Shown one piece after another: positions 45,299 to 54,177 of a stretch of 64,000 nucleotides of DNA (position 1 is its first letter; each line of letters opens with the position of its first letter). The DNA is from PWXP01 sp034005525 (GTDB lineage: Bacteria > Planctomycetota > Planctomycetia > Pirellulales > Thermoguttaceae). A model generated the notes under the pieces. That model made no database searches. It was not told where the DNA came from and saw only the letters and a list, made by a program, of their open reading frames with translations. The translations under genes and the position numbers were made by a program. The stretch covers positions 1-64,000 of the forward strand of contig JAVEUP010000009.1 in the NCBI GenBank assembly GCA_034005525.1. The letters are read 5' to 3'.

Positions 45299-47575
45299 GT
45301 GAACCCGCTGCTGAACGACCTGACCCCAGCACAACGCGAGGCCGTTACCCATATCGAGGGGCCACTCCTGGTCCTGGCGGGTCCGGGGAGTGGGAAGACG
45401 CGGGTTGTTACGCACCGCGTCGCCTGGCTGCTGCAAGAACAGGTGCCACGCCACAGCATCGTCGCGCTGACGTTCACCAATAAGGCTGCCGAGGAAATGC
45501 AGGCCCGCGTCCAGCGGCTCGCACCCGGCCAACGCGTTTGGGTAAGTACCTTTCACCGCTTCTGCGCCAGGCTCCTGCGGCAGTACGCCCCACTGGTGGG
45601 GCTGCAAGAGAACTACACCATCTACGATACGGCCGACAGCGGCCAGGCGCTTCGCCGAGTCCTGGAAAAAGGGCCTGATTCCGCAAGGTTCACCCCCGAC
45701 GCCCTGCGTAGTGCCATAAGCTGGGCCAAGAACCATTTGCTTACCGTCGACCGATATCGGCCGCGGCACGGCAACGAACTTGACGCCGCCGTCCAGCGCG
45801 TCTACCCGGCCTACCAGGCGCTGCTGCAGAAGGCCAACGCGGTCGACTTTGACGACCTGCTGCTCTATGTTGCCGAATTGCTGCGCGAGAACCCGGAAGT
45901 CCGCCAAAGCCTCGACGAACGCTACCGGTTTGTCCTGGTCGACGAGTACCAGGACACCAACCTGGCACAATACGCCATTGTGCGGGCGATTTCGATCGAC
46001 CATCCGAACCTCGCCGTCACCGGCGATCCCGACCAATCGATTTACGGATGGCGAGGTGCGAACCTTGGCAACATCCTCGAGTTCGACCGCGACTTTCCCG
46101 GCGCCAAGGTCGTTCGCCTGGAGCAGAATTACCGCAGTACACAACGAATTCTCTCCGTGGCGGCTGAACTGATTTCGCACAACATCAAGCGCAAAGAGAA
46201 GGCGCTGTTCACGCACAACGGCGAAGGAACGCCGGTGCGGATTGTGCGGTTCCCTACACAGCAGGACGAGGCGCACGCCATTGCTGCCGCCATTGCCGGC
46301 CAAATACGCTCTGGCAGGCGGCGGGCGCGCGAATTTGCCATCTTCTACCGGGTCAACGCGCTGAGCCGTGCGTTCGAGTTCGCGCTCCGCGAGGAAGGCA
46401 TCGCCTTCCAACTGGTTCACGGCCTGGAGTTCTTCCAGCGCCGCGAAATCAAGGACGTACTGGCCTACGTGCATCTGGCCGGCAATCCTCGGAACGAGAT
46501 CGCCCTGCTGCGGGTCATCAATATGCCTCCCCGCGGGATTGGTCCGACCACGGTGCGGCGGCTGACCGCTCACGCAGGCGCACGCGGCATATCGCTTCTG
46601 GAGGCCGCACGCGACGTGAAGCAAATCGCCGCCGTCAAGCCCGCGGCCGCCGCAAAGGTCCATCGCTTCGTGCAACTGTTCGACCGCCTGGCGGCCCTGA
46701 CTGGCGCGCCCATGGAGGAACTGCTCGGCACCGTGGTGGCCGAAAGCGGCTACCGCGACTACCTCGAGCATTCAGACACTCCCGAAGATGAAGACCGTCT
46801 GGCCAACATCGAAGAGTTGCTCACCGTCGCCCGCGAGTTCGACGAACGGCACGGCGGCGCCGGCCCCCTGGAAGCCTTCCTCGAGGAAACGAGCCTGGTC
46901 AGCGATACCGACGACTGGGAGCAGGCGGCCGACCGCGTCACGCTCATGACCCTGCACGCAGCCAAGGGGCTCGAGTTTCCCGTGGTGTTCATCGTGGCCG
47001 TCGAAGAAGGGCTCATCCCGCACGAAAGGAACCGGGATAACGAAGACCATCTGGAAGAAGAGCGCCGGCTGCTGTTCGTGGGAATCACGCGGGCACAAGA
47101 AGAGCTTCAGTTGAGTCTGGCGCAATACCGCGATTTCCGCGGGCGGCGACAGATGACCATCCCAAGCCACTTCCTCATGGAGCTTCCACGGGATCAGATG
47201 CGATTCGAAGAGCCGGAATCCGGGGCATGGATGGAAGCGGAACCGCCGGACGTCGAGCCCGTCTTTGCCGAGTACGACGTTCCGCCGTCAAGGAGTGCCG
47301 CTCGCCCGCGGCGCTCGCCACCCGCGGTGACGACCGCCGCCCACCTGCTTGCCGGCTCCGCGACGGAGGCCGCCGTGTCGCCCGATGCGTTTGCGCAAGG
47401 GATGCTTGTATGCCACCCGGCGCACGGACTGGGACGTATTGTCGCCCTCAGCGGCGGTGGTGCGAGCCGGAAGGCGATGGTTGAGTTTCTGGGCGAGCGC
47501 CGCCGCGAGAGCTTCTTGCTGGCCGACAGCCCCTTGCAGCCGGTCGGCCGGCCGGCTCCCGGCCGGCAGCGTTGA
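45299..47575 (+). CDS. pcrA: UvrD/PcrA-type superfamily 1 DNA helicase
   Basis: I start at a GTG eight bases after GGAGG, giving MNPLLNDLTPAQREAV, the classic PcrA start; an upstream TTG would extend the frame into the repeat element. The 758-residue product has Walker A AGPGSGKT (27-34), Ia LTFTNKAAEEM, II LVDEYQDTN, III GDPDQSIYGWRGA, IV EQNYRST, V LMTLHAAKGLEFPVVF and VI ITRAQEEL. A Pro/Ala-rich linker leads to a C-terminal Tudor-like module (GMLVCHPAHGLGRIVAL to MVEFLGERR) that binds RNA polymerase in PcrA. It unwinds DNA 3' to 5' in repair and replication-transcription conflicts. Confidence 0.96.
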   Translation: MNPLLNDLTPAQREAVTHIEGPLLVLAGPGSGKTRVVTHRVAWLLQEQVPRHSIVALTFTNKAAEEMQARVQRLAPGQRVWVSTFHRFCARLLRQYAPLVGLQENYTIYDTADSGQALRRVLEKGPDSARFTPDALRSAISWAKNHLLTVDRYRPRHGNELDAAVQRVYPAYQALLQKANAVDFDDLLLYVAELLRENPEVRQSLDERYRFVLVDEYQDTNLAQYAIVRAISIDHPNLAVTGDPDQSIYGWRGANLGNILEFDRDFPGAKVVRLEQNYRSTQRILSVAAELISHNIKRKEKALFTHNGEGTPVRIVRFPTQQDEAHAIAAAIAGQIRSGRRRAREFAIFYRVNALSRAFEFALREEGIAFQLVHGLEFFQRREIKDVLAYVHLAGNPRNEIALLRVINMPPRGIGPTTVRRLTAHAGARGISLLEAARDVKQIAAVKPAAAAKVHRFVQLFDRLAALTGAPMEELLGTVVAESGYRDYLEHSDTPEDEDRLANIEELLTVAREFDERHGGAGPLEAFLEETSLVSDTDDWEQAADRVTLMTLHAAKGLEFPVVFIVAVEEGLIPHERNRDNEDHLEEERRLLFVGITRAQEELQLSLAQYRDFRGRRQMTIPSHFLMELPRDQMRFEEPESGAWMEAEPPDVEPVFAEYDVPPSRSAARPRRSPPAVTTAAHLLAGSATEAAVSPDAFAQGMLVCHPAHGLGRIVALSGGGASRKAMVEFLGERRRESFLLADSPLQPVGRPAPGRQR

Positions 47576-47614
47576 AACCGCGCATGCTTGCGGGAGTAGA
47601 GTGGGTCCATGATT

Positions 47615-47811
47615 AGCGGCACGGCGCAAGCCGTCCGGTTCGTCCTCCGTCGCCGTCGAACCCAAGTAACGACACGGCGCAAGCCGTCCGGTTCATCCTA
47701 CGTGGCCGCCCAACCCAAGTAGCGGCACGGCGCAAGCCGTCCGGTTCGTCCGTTGCGGCCACTTACGCCATCCACTCACACCTAGGACCGGAGGGCTCGC
47801 GCCCTTCCGCT
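47615..47811. repeat. Tandem GNRA-hairpin repeats plus an inverted covarying copy
   Basis: Three units start at 47615, 47668 and 47721, a constant 53-base period. Each contains the stem-loop ACGGC-GCAA-GCCGT, and the linkers share AACCCAAGTA. A fourth unit (47787-47811) is inverted and reads AGGGC-GCGA-GCCCT: the stem keeps pairing through paired changes and the loop stays GNRA. The array fills the 328-base gap between the convergent helicase and SET-protein genes. Confidence 0.85.
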
Positions 47812-47903
47812 TCCGCCTTGACCGCCGATGACCCACCAAAGAAGCGGCTTGTTTGACCCACCCCATACCCAGCGCGGATCACCCGTGTCAGCCGCGCAAA
47901 AGC

Positions 47904-48347
47904 TCACAGAGCCTGCCCCAGGCCATCCAGCAACTCTTCGGCCACGATCCAGCCACGGCAATTCGGGCTGCCGCAATCGCAGGGCATGGGCGATTCCGCG
48001 GGCCAGCCGTAATCAATGGTCAGTTCTTCGCCGGGATGAATGTCCCGGATAGCCTCAAGCCAAATCTCCGTCTCCGGCGGCGTCCCGTCATCGTATTCAA
48101 CTTGCGTCAGCACCAGAAGACAATTCGGCGAGCAACTGTGATTCAGGTAGCGGAACGGAGGCGAGGGATCGAGGCACAAGTCGCCGCCGAGATCCATGCA
48201 ATAGTCCGAGGAGTAACCCGGATCGGCCACGGTCTTCCCACGAATCCTGCCAACACAGCGCCGCGCCGAGAAACGTCGCGCTGCAAATACCCCCAGGCCG
48301 TGGCGGGCAGGCGCGACGGCTACCTTCTTGCTCCGTAGATTCCTCAT
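47904..48347 (-). CDS. Small SET-domain protein
   Basis: The chosen ATG gives 147 residues; a much longer frame on the same strand is an antisense shadow of the DUF480 gene. The SET core is clear: GLGVFAARRF, RYLNHSCSPNCLLV (the NHS-C-x-P-N-C knot) and ELTIDYGW. A Cys-rich post-SET motif, CDCGSPNCRGWI, follows. The insert between GKTVAD and YCMDL corresponds to SET-I. In eukaryotes this fold methylates lysines; bacterial members are less studied. The strong post-SET zinc-type motif is unusual for a bacterial protein and suggests horizontal origin or a chromatin-like target such as an HU protein. Confidence 0.88.
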   Translation of the reverse strand: MRNLRSKKVAVAPARHGLGVFAARRFSARRCVGRIRGKTVADPGYSSDYCMDLGGDLCLDPSPPFRYLNHSCSPNCLLVLTQVEYDDGTPPETEIWLEAIRDIHPGEELTIDYGWPAESPMPCDCGSPNCRGWIVAEELLDGLGQAL

Positions 48348-48485
48348 TATTGTCCGAAATCGCTTCCTTGCAGGTTGCTCTGGTTCCAATCGTTTGCATC
48401 CTATCGTACCGGTTGCGTCCAACACGTCAAGGGGCCGGCCCGGAGAGCATTTACAACCAGCCCGGAATTGTGTATACCGGGACGT

Positions 48486-48531
48486 AACCATTCGCGGGGT
48501 AGCGGCCCCGGCAGTTTGCTCCGCTGCATGC
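48486..48531 (+). repeat. Half of a family B element
   Basis: AACCATTCGCGGGG followed by CCCCGGCAGTTTGCTCCGCT matches one end of the family B element (compare 49475-49523 read in reverse and 54437-54480). It sits 45 bases upstream of the DUF480 start. Confidence 0.55.
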
Positions 48532-48575
48532 CGGAGCATATGAGCGAATGTGCGAATCGCAAGGAGACCCTTCCC

Positions 48576-49373
48576 ATGGAACAGACTCCCAACCCGACCA
48601 ATGCGAGCGACGCGCCGCAGCCGAAATGGCAGCCCTTGGGGGCCATCGACCGCCGGGTCGCCGGCGTACTGGCCGAAAAAGCCAAGACCACGCCCGATAT
48701 CTACCCGATGTCGCTGAATGCTATTTGCACCGGGTGTAATCAGAAGAGCAACCGGTTCCCCGTGATGAGCCTGGAACCGGACGACGTGGAAGAGTCGCTG
48801 GACCGGTTGCGGGAGATGGGCGCCGTGACGCTTGTCGAGGGATACGGGCGTGTCACCAAATACCGGCACTACCTCTACCAGTGGCTCGGCGTCGGTAAGG
48901 TCGAGTTGGCCGTAATGACCGAATTGCTGCTGCGGGGCCCTCAAACCGTGGGCGAGTTGCGCGGCCGCGCCGCCCGGATGGAGCCCATTGCCGATCTGGC
49001 CGCGCTGCGGCCCGTCCTGGCCGAGCTGCAAGAAAAAGGGCTTGTCATCTCGCTCACGCCCGAAGGCCGCGGCCACGTGGTGACCCACGGGTTGCACCTG
49101 CCCGACGAGCTTCAGCGGTTGCGTCTTGAACACGGCAGGTCCGTCGATTCCCCCCGCGCGGCGCGGCCGTCATCCGAGCCGTTGTCGCAGGCGGCCGTCG
49201 CTCCGGCCGCTTCGCCGGGAATCGAACAGCAGATCATCGCCGTCATCCGAAGCGATATCGAGGAGTTGAAATCACAGCTTACCCAGCTTCGTTCCGATCT
49301 GGATCAACTCGTCGCGGCAAATGAACGGATCGACGGCGATGTGCGCCAGTTGAAGGATGCCCTGGGGGCGTAA
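48576..49373 (+). CDS. DUF480 (YceH-family) protein
   Basis: The protein has 265 residues from an ATG preceded by AAGGAGA. Two winged-helix modules are visible: RRVAGVLAEKAKTTPDIYPMSLNAICTGCNQKSNR and ELAVMTELLLRGPQTVGELRGRAARM, as in the YceH family. After residue 190 there is a linker and a C-terminal coiled coil (DIEELKSQLTQLRSDLDQL). The role is probably DNA binding, but no target is known. Its TAA is the left copy of an 8-base duplication that borders a palindromic element. Without that element the TAA would be one base from the acetate kinase ATG. Confidence 0.92.
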   Translation: MEQTPNPTNASDAPQPKWQPLGAIDRRVAGVLAEKAKTTPDIYPMSLNAICTGCNQKSNRFPVMSLEPDDVEESLDRLREMGAVTLVEGYGRVTKYRHYLYQWLGVGKVELAVMTELLLRGPQTVGELRGRAARMEPIADLAALRPVLAELQEKGLVISLTPEGRGHVVTHGLHLPDELQRLRLEHGRSVDSPRAARPSSEPLSQAAVAPAASPGIEQQIIAVIRSDIEELKSQLTQLRSDLDQLVAANERIDGDVRQLKDALGA

Positions 49374-49378
49374 AATGA

Positions 49379-49525
49379 CAACCGTTCACAGGGGACTGTC
49401 CCAATTTTCGCGGCACAGAGGGGAAATCTGCCCGGTCGCCCAACGTTTCCGCCGCGAAAATGGGACTGTCCCCTTCGCATACAGCGGAGAAAACTGCCCG
49501 CGACATCACCCCGTGAACGGTTGTG
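49379..49525 (+). mobile_element. Family B MITE-like element between the DUF480 gene and ackA
   Basis: The ends are inverted (CAACCGTTCAC and GTGAACGGTTG). A second arm pair lies inside (49391-49413 with 49452-49473, core GGGACTGTCCC). TAAAATGA occurs immediately on both sides (49371-49378 and 49526-49533), as expected of a 6-8 base target duplication. No open reading frame is present, so any transposase acts in trans. Confidence 0.8.
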
Positions 49526-49529
49526 TAAA

Positions 49530-50732
49530 ATGAGCATCCTGGTCGTGAACGCCGGGTCGAGCAGCGTGAAGTTCGCGCTGTTCCAATTCGATACGCTCGA
49601 ACCGGAAGCCCGCGGACTGCTCGACCTGGCCGCGGGTCAAGGCCGCGCCGCCCTGACCCTCAGCCCGGCCGAGGGCGACGATGTCCGTCGCGAACTCGAC
49701 GTTCCCAACTACCACGCGGCTGTCGTCGCGGCGCTTCGGGTGCTCGACGAGGTGGGGCTCACTTCGGGCGAGCGGCCCGTGCGCGTTGTGGGGCATCGGC
49801 TCATCCACGGCGGCGAGACCATCCGCCGCCCGGTTCGTATCGACAGTGAAGTCAAGCGACTCATCCGGCAGTACACCCACCTGGCCCCGCTGCACATCCC
49901 GGCCGGCCTCGAGGCCATCGCCGCCACGGAGGAGGCTTTCCCGGACACACCGCAGGTAGGCCTATTCGATACGGCCTTCTTCGCCCGCATTCCGCCGGCG
50001 GCGTATCTGTACCCGGTGCCGTACGAGTGGTACGAGCAGTGGGGCATCCGCCGGTACGGCTTCCACGGCACCAGCCACGCCTATTGCACCGAACGATCAG
50101 CCGAGATGCTGGGCCGGCCTGCGGAAGAGCTTCGCCTGATCATCTGCCACCTTGGCCAGGGCAGCTCGGCGGCGGCCGTCGACCGCGGGGTGGCCGTTAC
50201 CAACACCATGGGCTTCACGCCCTTGGAAGGCTTCATGATGGGCACGCGCTCCGGCACGGTCGACCCCGGCATTCTGCTGTACGTCATGCGGGAGAAAGGG
50301 GTTTCGGTCGGGCAGCTTGACGAAGCACTGCACAAGCGGTCCGGCCTGCTGGGCATTTCCGGCCTGTCGGCCGACTTTCGCGAAGTCGAGACCGCCGCGG
50401 CCGCCGGTCATCCGCGGGCACGCCTGGCCCTCGACATGTACGCATACCGCGTGAAGACCATGATCGGCGCCCTGGCGGCCGTCCTGGGCGGACTCGACGC
50501 CCTGGTATTCACCGGCGGCATTGGCGAGAACTCTCACTGGCTGCGCGGCGAGGTATGCACCGGACTCGGTTGCCTTGGCGTCATGCTCGCCCCCAGCCGT
50601 AACACCCAATGCCGGCCCGACGCCGACCTGGCCACTCCCGATTCACCCGCCCGCGTCCTTGCCATCCACACTCGCGAAGACTACATAATCGCCCGCGAAG
50701 CCAAGCGCCTCGCCACCGGGGCGCATGAATAG
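49530..50732 (+). CDS. ackA: Acetate kinase family protein
   Basis: The protein has 400 residues. It has the ASKHA phosphate-1 motif VNAGSSSVKF (6-15), GHRLIHGG, YGFHGTSH, MGTRSGTVDPGIL and FTGGIGENSHWLR. Two usual residues differ: the motif normally HLGNG reads HLGQG, and FDTAFH reads FDTAFF. The enzyme makes acetyl phosphate or ATP from acetate metabolism; activity should be confirmed because of these changes. No phosphotransacetylase gene is in the window. No ribosome site precedes the ATG. A palindromic element separates it from the DUF480 gene, whose end carries GGGGG at about the right distance if the element is removed. Confidence 0.9.
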   Translation: MSILVVNAGSSSVKFALFQFDTLEPEARGLLDLAAGQGRAALTLSPAEGDDVRRELDVPNYHAAVVAALRVLDEVGLTSGERPVRVVGHRLIHGGETIRRPVRIDSEVKRLIRQYTHLAPLHIPAGLEAIAATEEAFPDTPQVGLFDTAFFARIPPAAYLYPVPYEWYEQWGIRRYGFHGTSHAYCTERSAEMLGRPAEELRLIICHLGQGSSAAAVDRGVAVTNTMGFTPLEGFMMGTRSGTVDPGILLYVMREKGVSVGQLDEALHKRSGLLGISGLSADFREVETAAAAGHPRARLALDMYAYRVKTMIGALAAVLGGLDALVFTGGIGENSHWLRGEVCTGLGCLGVMLAPSRNTQCRPDADLATPDSPARVLAIHTREDYIIAREAKRLATGAHE

Positions 50733-51200
50733 CAGGCCCGGCCGATCTTGCCGGTGTTCCCTTCCCCAGCGTCGCCCCGAATCGCCCCGCCCCCGGCAAA
50801 CGGATAACCTTCGGAGAACCACAAAGTCCACGAAGGGAACGGTGGCCTTAGGGCCGCCCCGATTGGGACTCCGGCAATCTTGCTACACAAGCCCCCGGGG
50901 TTACGCGGCGTTCGCTCCACTCACGCCGCTCCACCCCGGGCTGGTTTAGGGCAGTGCCTTCGGCACGCAGTCGTTCGTCCAACTGCACCGACAGAAACCC
51001 GTCGTCCTATGCGACGACACACTGCTCTTGAATCCACCCGCAGCAATCGTCGCCCGTCCCCCATCGACTCGCCACTAACAACTTCCCCCTCTCCCAGTGG
51101 CCCAATTCTTCGCCTTGCAATCCGGCGTAGGAACTGCTAGGCTTGGGAATGTGTACATGCGTATACTTCCCTTTCCGGATCGACCCGAACGAGAATTGCC
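50733..51200. other. Intergenic region after ackA
   Basis: No convincing gene is seen. A strong hairpin lies at 50891-50943: AGCCC/GGGCT and GCGGCGT/ACGCCGC arms around a short loop, a palindromic-repeat type distinct from families A and B. A small stem-loop GTGCC-TTC-GGCAC follows at about 50954-50966. Confidence 0.5.
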
Positions 51201-51734
51201 ATGCGACGACATCAGAAAGACCGATTCGCCACAATCGACCAACACCTCCGCACGTTGCACACCAAGGTCAAGGTCGGCTACTTCCTCACCCGGCTGCGCG
51301 AAATGCGCCGGCAGTCGGAAACGGCGGCTGAGTTGCCACCGGCGATCGAGGTGCCGTGTCACCTGCCTGCGCGTGTCGGCGACGCGGGCGAACCGAAAGG
51401 TGATTGCCCCACAGCCAGGGGGCAGGACAGGGGGGCGAGTGTGGAAAATCGGAAACCTGCCACCCAAAACTTGGAAGCTGGGAGATGGGAGATGGGAGTT
51501 GGGGGGAGGAGGTGTCAGCAGCAGGTGCGCGGCCAGCGGGTGGAAGCGGGGGGTCCGAGTGTGGAAAACGGGAAGACTGCCACCCAAAAAACGGCAGGGC
51601 TCCAGGGCTTCTGCGTTGAGCGGGTGGCTATGGGGCGCGGAAGTCGCCGGGTTCGATGCGATTGGCAAAAGCATCAAGGGCAAAAAGATGAGGATGAGGA
51701 TGAACCTGACAGAAAGATGGGGACAGTAAGATGA
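51201..51734 (+). CDS. Possible hypothetical protein running into repeats
   Basis: The first ~65 codons (MRRHQKDRFATIDQHL, VGYFLTRLREMRRQSE) have G/C-rich third positions and a plausible basic helical composition. The rest runs through the purine-rich direct repeats below and looks non-coding. There is no ribosome site. It may be a decayed gene or chance. Confidence 0.3.
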   Translation: MRRHQKDRFATIDQHLRTLHTKVKVGYFLTRLREMRRQSETAAELPPAIEVPCHLPARVGDAGEPKGDCPTARGQDRGASVENRKPATQNLEAGRWEMGVGGRRCQQQVRGQRVEAGGPSVENGKTATQKTAGLQGFCVERVAMGRGSRRVRCDWQKHQGQKDEDEDEPDRKMGTVR

Positions 51735-51868
51735 AGAGGGAAGGGAACTCCGCTGTATCTTTCTGCCCTCCATTTTTCTGCCATTCTCCCCTCGGCTCCC
51801 CAGTGAGACACCTGCGGGGCAGAAATAGGGCAGTGTAAAAAATCGGAAACCTGCCACCCAAACAATCG
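51437..51868 (+). repeat. Purine-rich direct repeats
   Basis: Three copies of a ~31-base unit, beginning AGTGTGGAAAA or AGTGTAAAAAA and ending CTGCCACCCAAA, start near 51438, 51558 and 51832. The first two are 120 bases apart within a longer duplicated block. Between them are G/A-runs (for example around 51472-51512 and 51685-51745) with strong purine strand bias. Confidence 0.7.
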
Positions 51869-51879
51869 AGCAACGCGGC

Positions 51880-52743
51880 CTACTGTTTCGCCGGCTCTGG
51901 CGAGCGGTAGACCCCGAACTCCAATCCGATGCGGCGGACAAAGTCTTTGTGCCGCGGGGGGCAGTGGTGTTCCCACTCGGCAAGGACTTCGGTAAAGGTG
52001 AGTGACCGCTCGCGCAGATGGAGGCGGCGGTGATGAAGCCAGGTAAGGGACTCCCAGTGCGAAGTCTGCTCTTCAAACCACGGCAGGAGGCAACGCGCCG
52101 CAACGGCGTTCAACTCGCGATTGACGGGATCCGCGCGTAAGACATCCTTGTGGGCGGCGTACCAGTCGGCCAGCGCGATGCCTTCGGGCAGCGCGGCCTG
52201 TTGCAGCATGGGCGCAACGTAGTTGTGCAACTCCGGGGCAAACGATTCCCAGCCGGGAAACGGCGGATCGTGCCGCCACCGCTCCGAAAGGGCGCGAAGA
52301 ACGAAGAAAGAGGCCATCTCCGAAAGGCTCTCGTTGAACCAGCCGGCCTCGTGCGGGTATGGGAGGTCGGCATTGTGCAGGATGTGGCAATGCTCGTGCG
52401 CGAACTGGTAGATGTACTGGCACCAGAAGCGGCTCCGGGCCGTCAGCAGGATCACGTCGGTCGTGTGCCGCCCGCGCGGACCGCCCTCGTACGCCACCTG
52501 CGGGCTGCCCTGCTGGCGAAACGCGACGGCGATGGGTCGGAACCGCCGTTCCGGAAAGTACTGCATCAACTCGTCGCAGGCGGAACGCAACACCCGCTCG
52601 ACGGTTGCGGGCTGGGCTTCGTGCCAACCGGGCCGCACAGCGAGTTGATAGACCGGAACGGATCGCTGGACGGCATCCGCCCCCCTAGATTGAAGGGGCA
52701 ACATGGCACTGGCAAGAAAGATGACCAAAATCACAAACCACAT
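51880..52743 (-). CDS. Secreted gluzincin-like zinc metallopeptidase
   Basis: The protein has 287 residues with an N-terminal signal (MWFVILVIFLASAMLPL). The zinc motif is H116-E-H-C-H120, followed by WFNESLSEMASFF, where E138 would be the third ligand as in gluzincins. The remainder has no named domain I can identify. It is transcribed away from the ketosynthase operon, with which it shares a 144-base divergent region. Confidence 0.72.
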   Translation of the reverse strand: MWFVILVIFLASAMLPLQSRGADAVQRSVPVYQLAVRPGWHEAQPATVERVLRSACDELMQYFPERRFRPIAVAFRQQGSPQVAYEGGPRGRHTTDVILLTARSRFWCQYIYQFAHEHCHILHNADLPYPHEAGWFNESLSEMASFFVLRALSERWRHDPPFPGWESFAPELHNYVAPMLQQAALPEGIALADWYAAHKDVLRADPVNRELNAVAARCLLPWFEEQTSHWESLTWLHHRRLHLRERSLTFTEVLAEWEHHCPPRHKDFVRRIGLEFGVYRSPEPAKQ

Positions 52744-52887
52744 ATCACCATGATAATATACCAGGTTTCCGCGTGCTCAGGGTGCAGGTCGCGTGCGCCC
52801 CCGATCTCCACTTCCCGGGGCACTGCCTTGCCAGCTTGCCGGTTCTCCGGTACGCTTGAGGGTTTGTAGTCCTCAGCGTATCGACCA

Positions 52888-54141
52888 ATGCCAGCCTCCC
52901 AACCCGACGAGCAGCGAATTGTCATTACCGGCGTGGGACTTACCGCGCCCAACGCGGATAATCTAGCCGATTTTCGGGAAAGTTTGCTTACCGGTCGTAG
53001 TGGGGTCATCCCGTACGAAACAAGGTACTTCGGAAAGACCGTGGCCGGAGTGTGCCATTTCGACGAGCTGAAGTACCAGCGACGCAAGGAGTTGAGGCGA
53101 GGCACCCGCGCAGGCAGTATCGGCATCTACTGTGCACACGAGGCGATTGCCAGCGCGGGTATTCCGTGGCAGGAGGTCGATAAGGCCCGGGTGGGCATCT
53201 ACGTTGGCGTCACCGAACACGGCAACGTTGAAACAGAGAACGAGATCTACCAAATCAAAGGGTACGACTACGACACCCAGTACTGGTCGCACCACCACAA
53301 CCCGCGAACCGTGGCCAATAACCCGGCCGGCGAGATCTCGCTGAATCTTCGCATAACCGGCCCGCATTACACGCTTGGCGCGGCGTGCGCGGCGGGGAAC
53401 GCAGGCTTGATCCAGGGCGTGCAAATGCTGCTTCTGGACCAGTGCGATCTTGCCCTCAGCGGCGGCGTTTCGGAGAGCATCCACACGTTCGGTATTTTCG
53501 CCAGCTTCCACAGCCAGGGTGCGCTGGCCAGGCACGACGACCCGGCAAAGGCCTCCAGGCCGTTCGATGCCGACCGGAACGGCATCGTCGTGGCCGAAGG
53601 GGGCTGCATGATGGTGCTCGAACGCCTGTCCGACGCCAAGGCCCGGGGAGCGGAGATCCACGGCGAGATTGCCGGTTACGCCATGAACAGCGACGCCTGC
53701 GATTTCGTCCTGCCCGACGCGACGCGGCAGGCCGAATGCATGCAGTTGGCCCTGCACCGAGCGGGCATGACGCCCGACGAGGTGGACATCGTGAGCACGC
53801 ACGCCACCGGTACGGCCAGTGGCGACGCACAGGAGGCCATCGCCCTGCGCGCGGTGTGGAACAACGGCGGCCGCACGGCCATGAACAACACAAAGAGTTT
53901 CATCGGGCACGCCATGGGCGCGGCTGGCGTCTTGGAACTCGCCGGCAACCTGCCCGCCTTTCGCGACGGGCTGTGCCATCCGACCATCAATCTCGACCGA
54001 CTCGACCCCGAGTGCGAGCTGGCCGGCCTGGTGGTGGGCGAACCCCGCAAATTGGAGCGCGCCGAAGTGATCCTCAACAACTCGTTCGGTATGCTGGGCA
54101 TCAATTCGGTCGTTATTGTCAAGCGATACACAGGCGCGTAG
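52888..54141 (+). CDS. Beta-ketoacyl-ACP synthase (FabF-like)
   Basis: The protein has 417 residues with a thiolase-type fold: ITGVGLTAPNADNLADFRE at the start, the nucleophile Cys in LGAACAAGNAG (about 169), STHATGTASGDAQE (first His) and NNTKSFIGHAMGAAG (Lys and second His). The full Cys-His-His set indicates a condensing enzyme. The active-site context GAACAAGN differs from the usual TACASG of FabF, which suggests a specialised substrate. It is the first gene of a six-gene operon with its own ACP, FabZ and FabI, but no ketoreductase or malonyl transferase. Confidence 0.92.
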   Translation: MPASQPDEQRIVITGVGLTAPNADNLADFRESLLTGRSGVIPYETRYFGKTVAGVCHFDELKYQRRKELRRGTRAGSIGIYCAHEAIASAGIPWQEVDKARVGIYVGVTEHGNVETENEIYQIKGYDYDTQYWSHHHNPRTVANNPAGEISLNLRITGPHYTLGAACAAGNAGLIQGVQMLLLDQCDLALSGGVSESIHTFGIFASFHSQGALARHDDPAKASRPFDADRNGIVVAEGGCMMVLERLSDAKARGAEIHGEIAGYAMNSDACDFVLPDATRQAECMQLALHRAGMTPDEVDIVSTHATGTASGDAQEAIALRAVWNNGGRTAMNNTKSFIGHAMGAAGVLELAGNLPAFRDGLCHPTINLDRLDPECELAGLVVGEPRKLERAEVILNNSFGMLGINSVVIVKRYTGA

Positions 54142-54177
54142 CATCCCTACGCCCCGGTTCATCATGGAGTACACTGC

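Noticed and set aside
47615..47745. Short CRISPR array
   Set aside because: Only three units exist and the intervals between hairpins are themselves similar (shared AACCCAAGTA), so they are tandem repeats and not repeat-spacer units; no cas gene is near.
48348..49133. Upstream extension of the SET-protein frame
   Set aside because: This part is antisense to the DUF480 gene; the SET fold starts just after the ATG at 48347.
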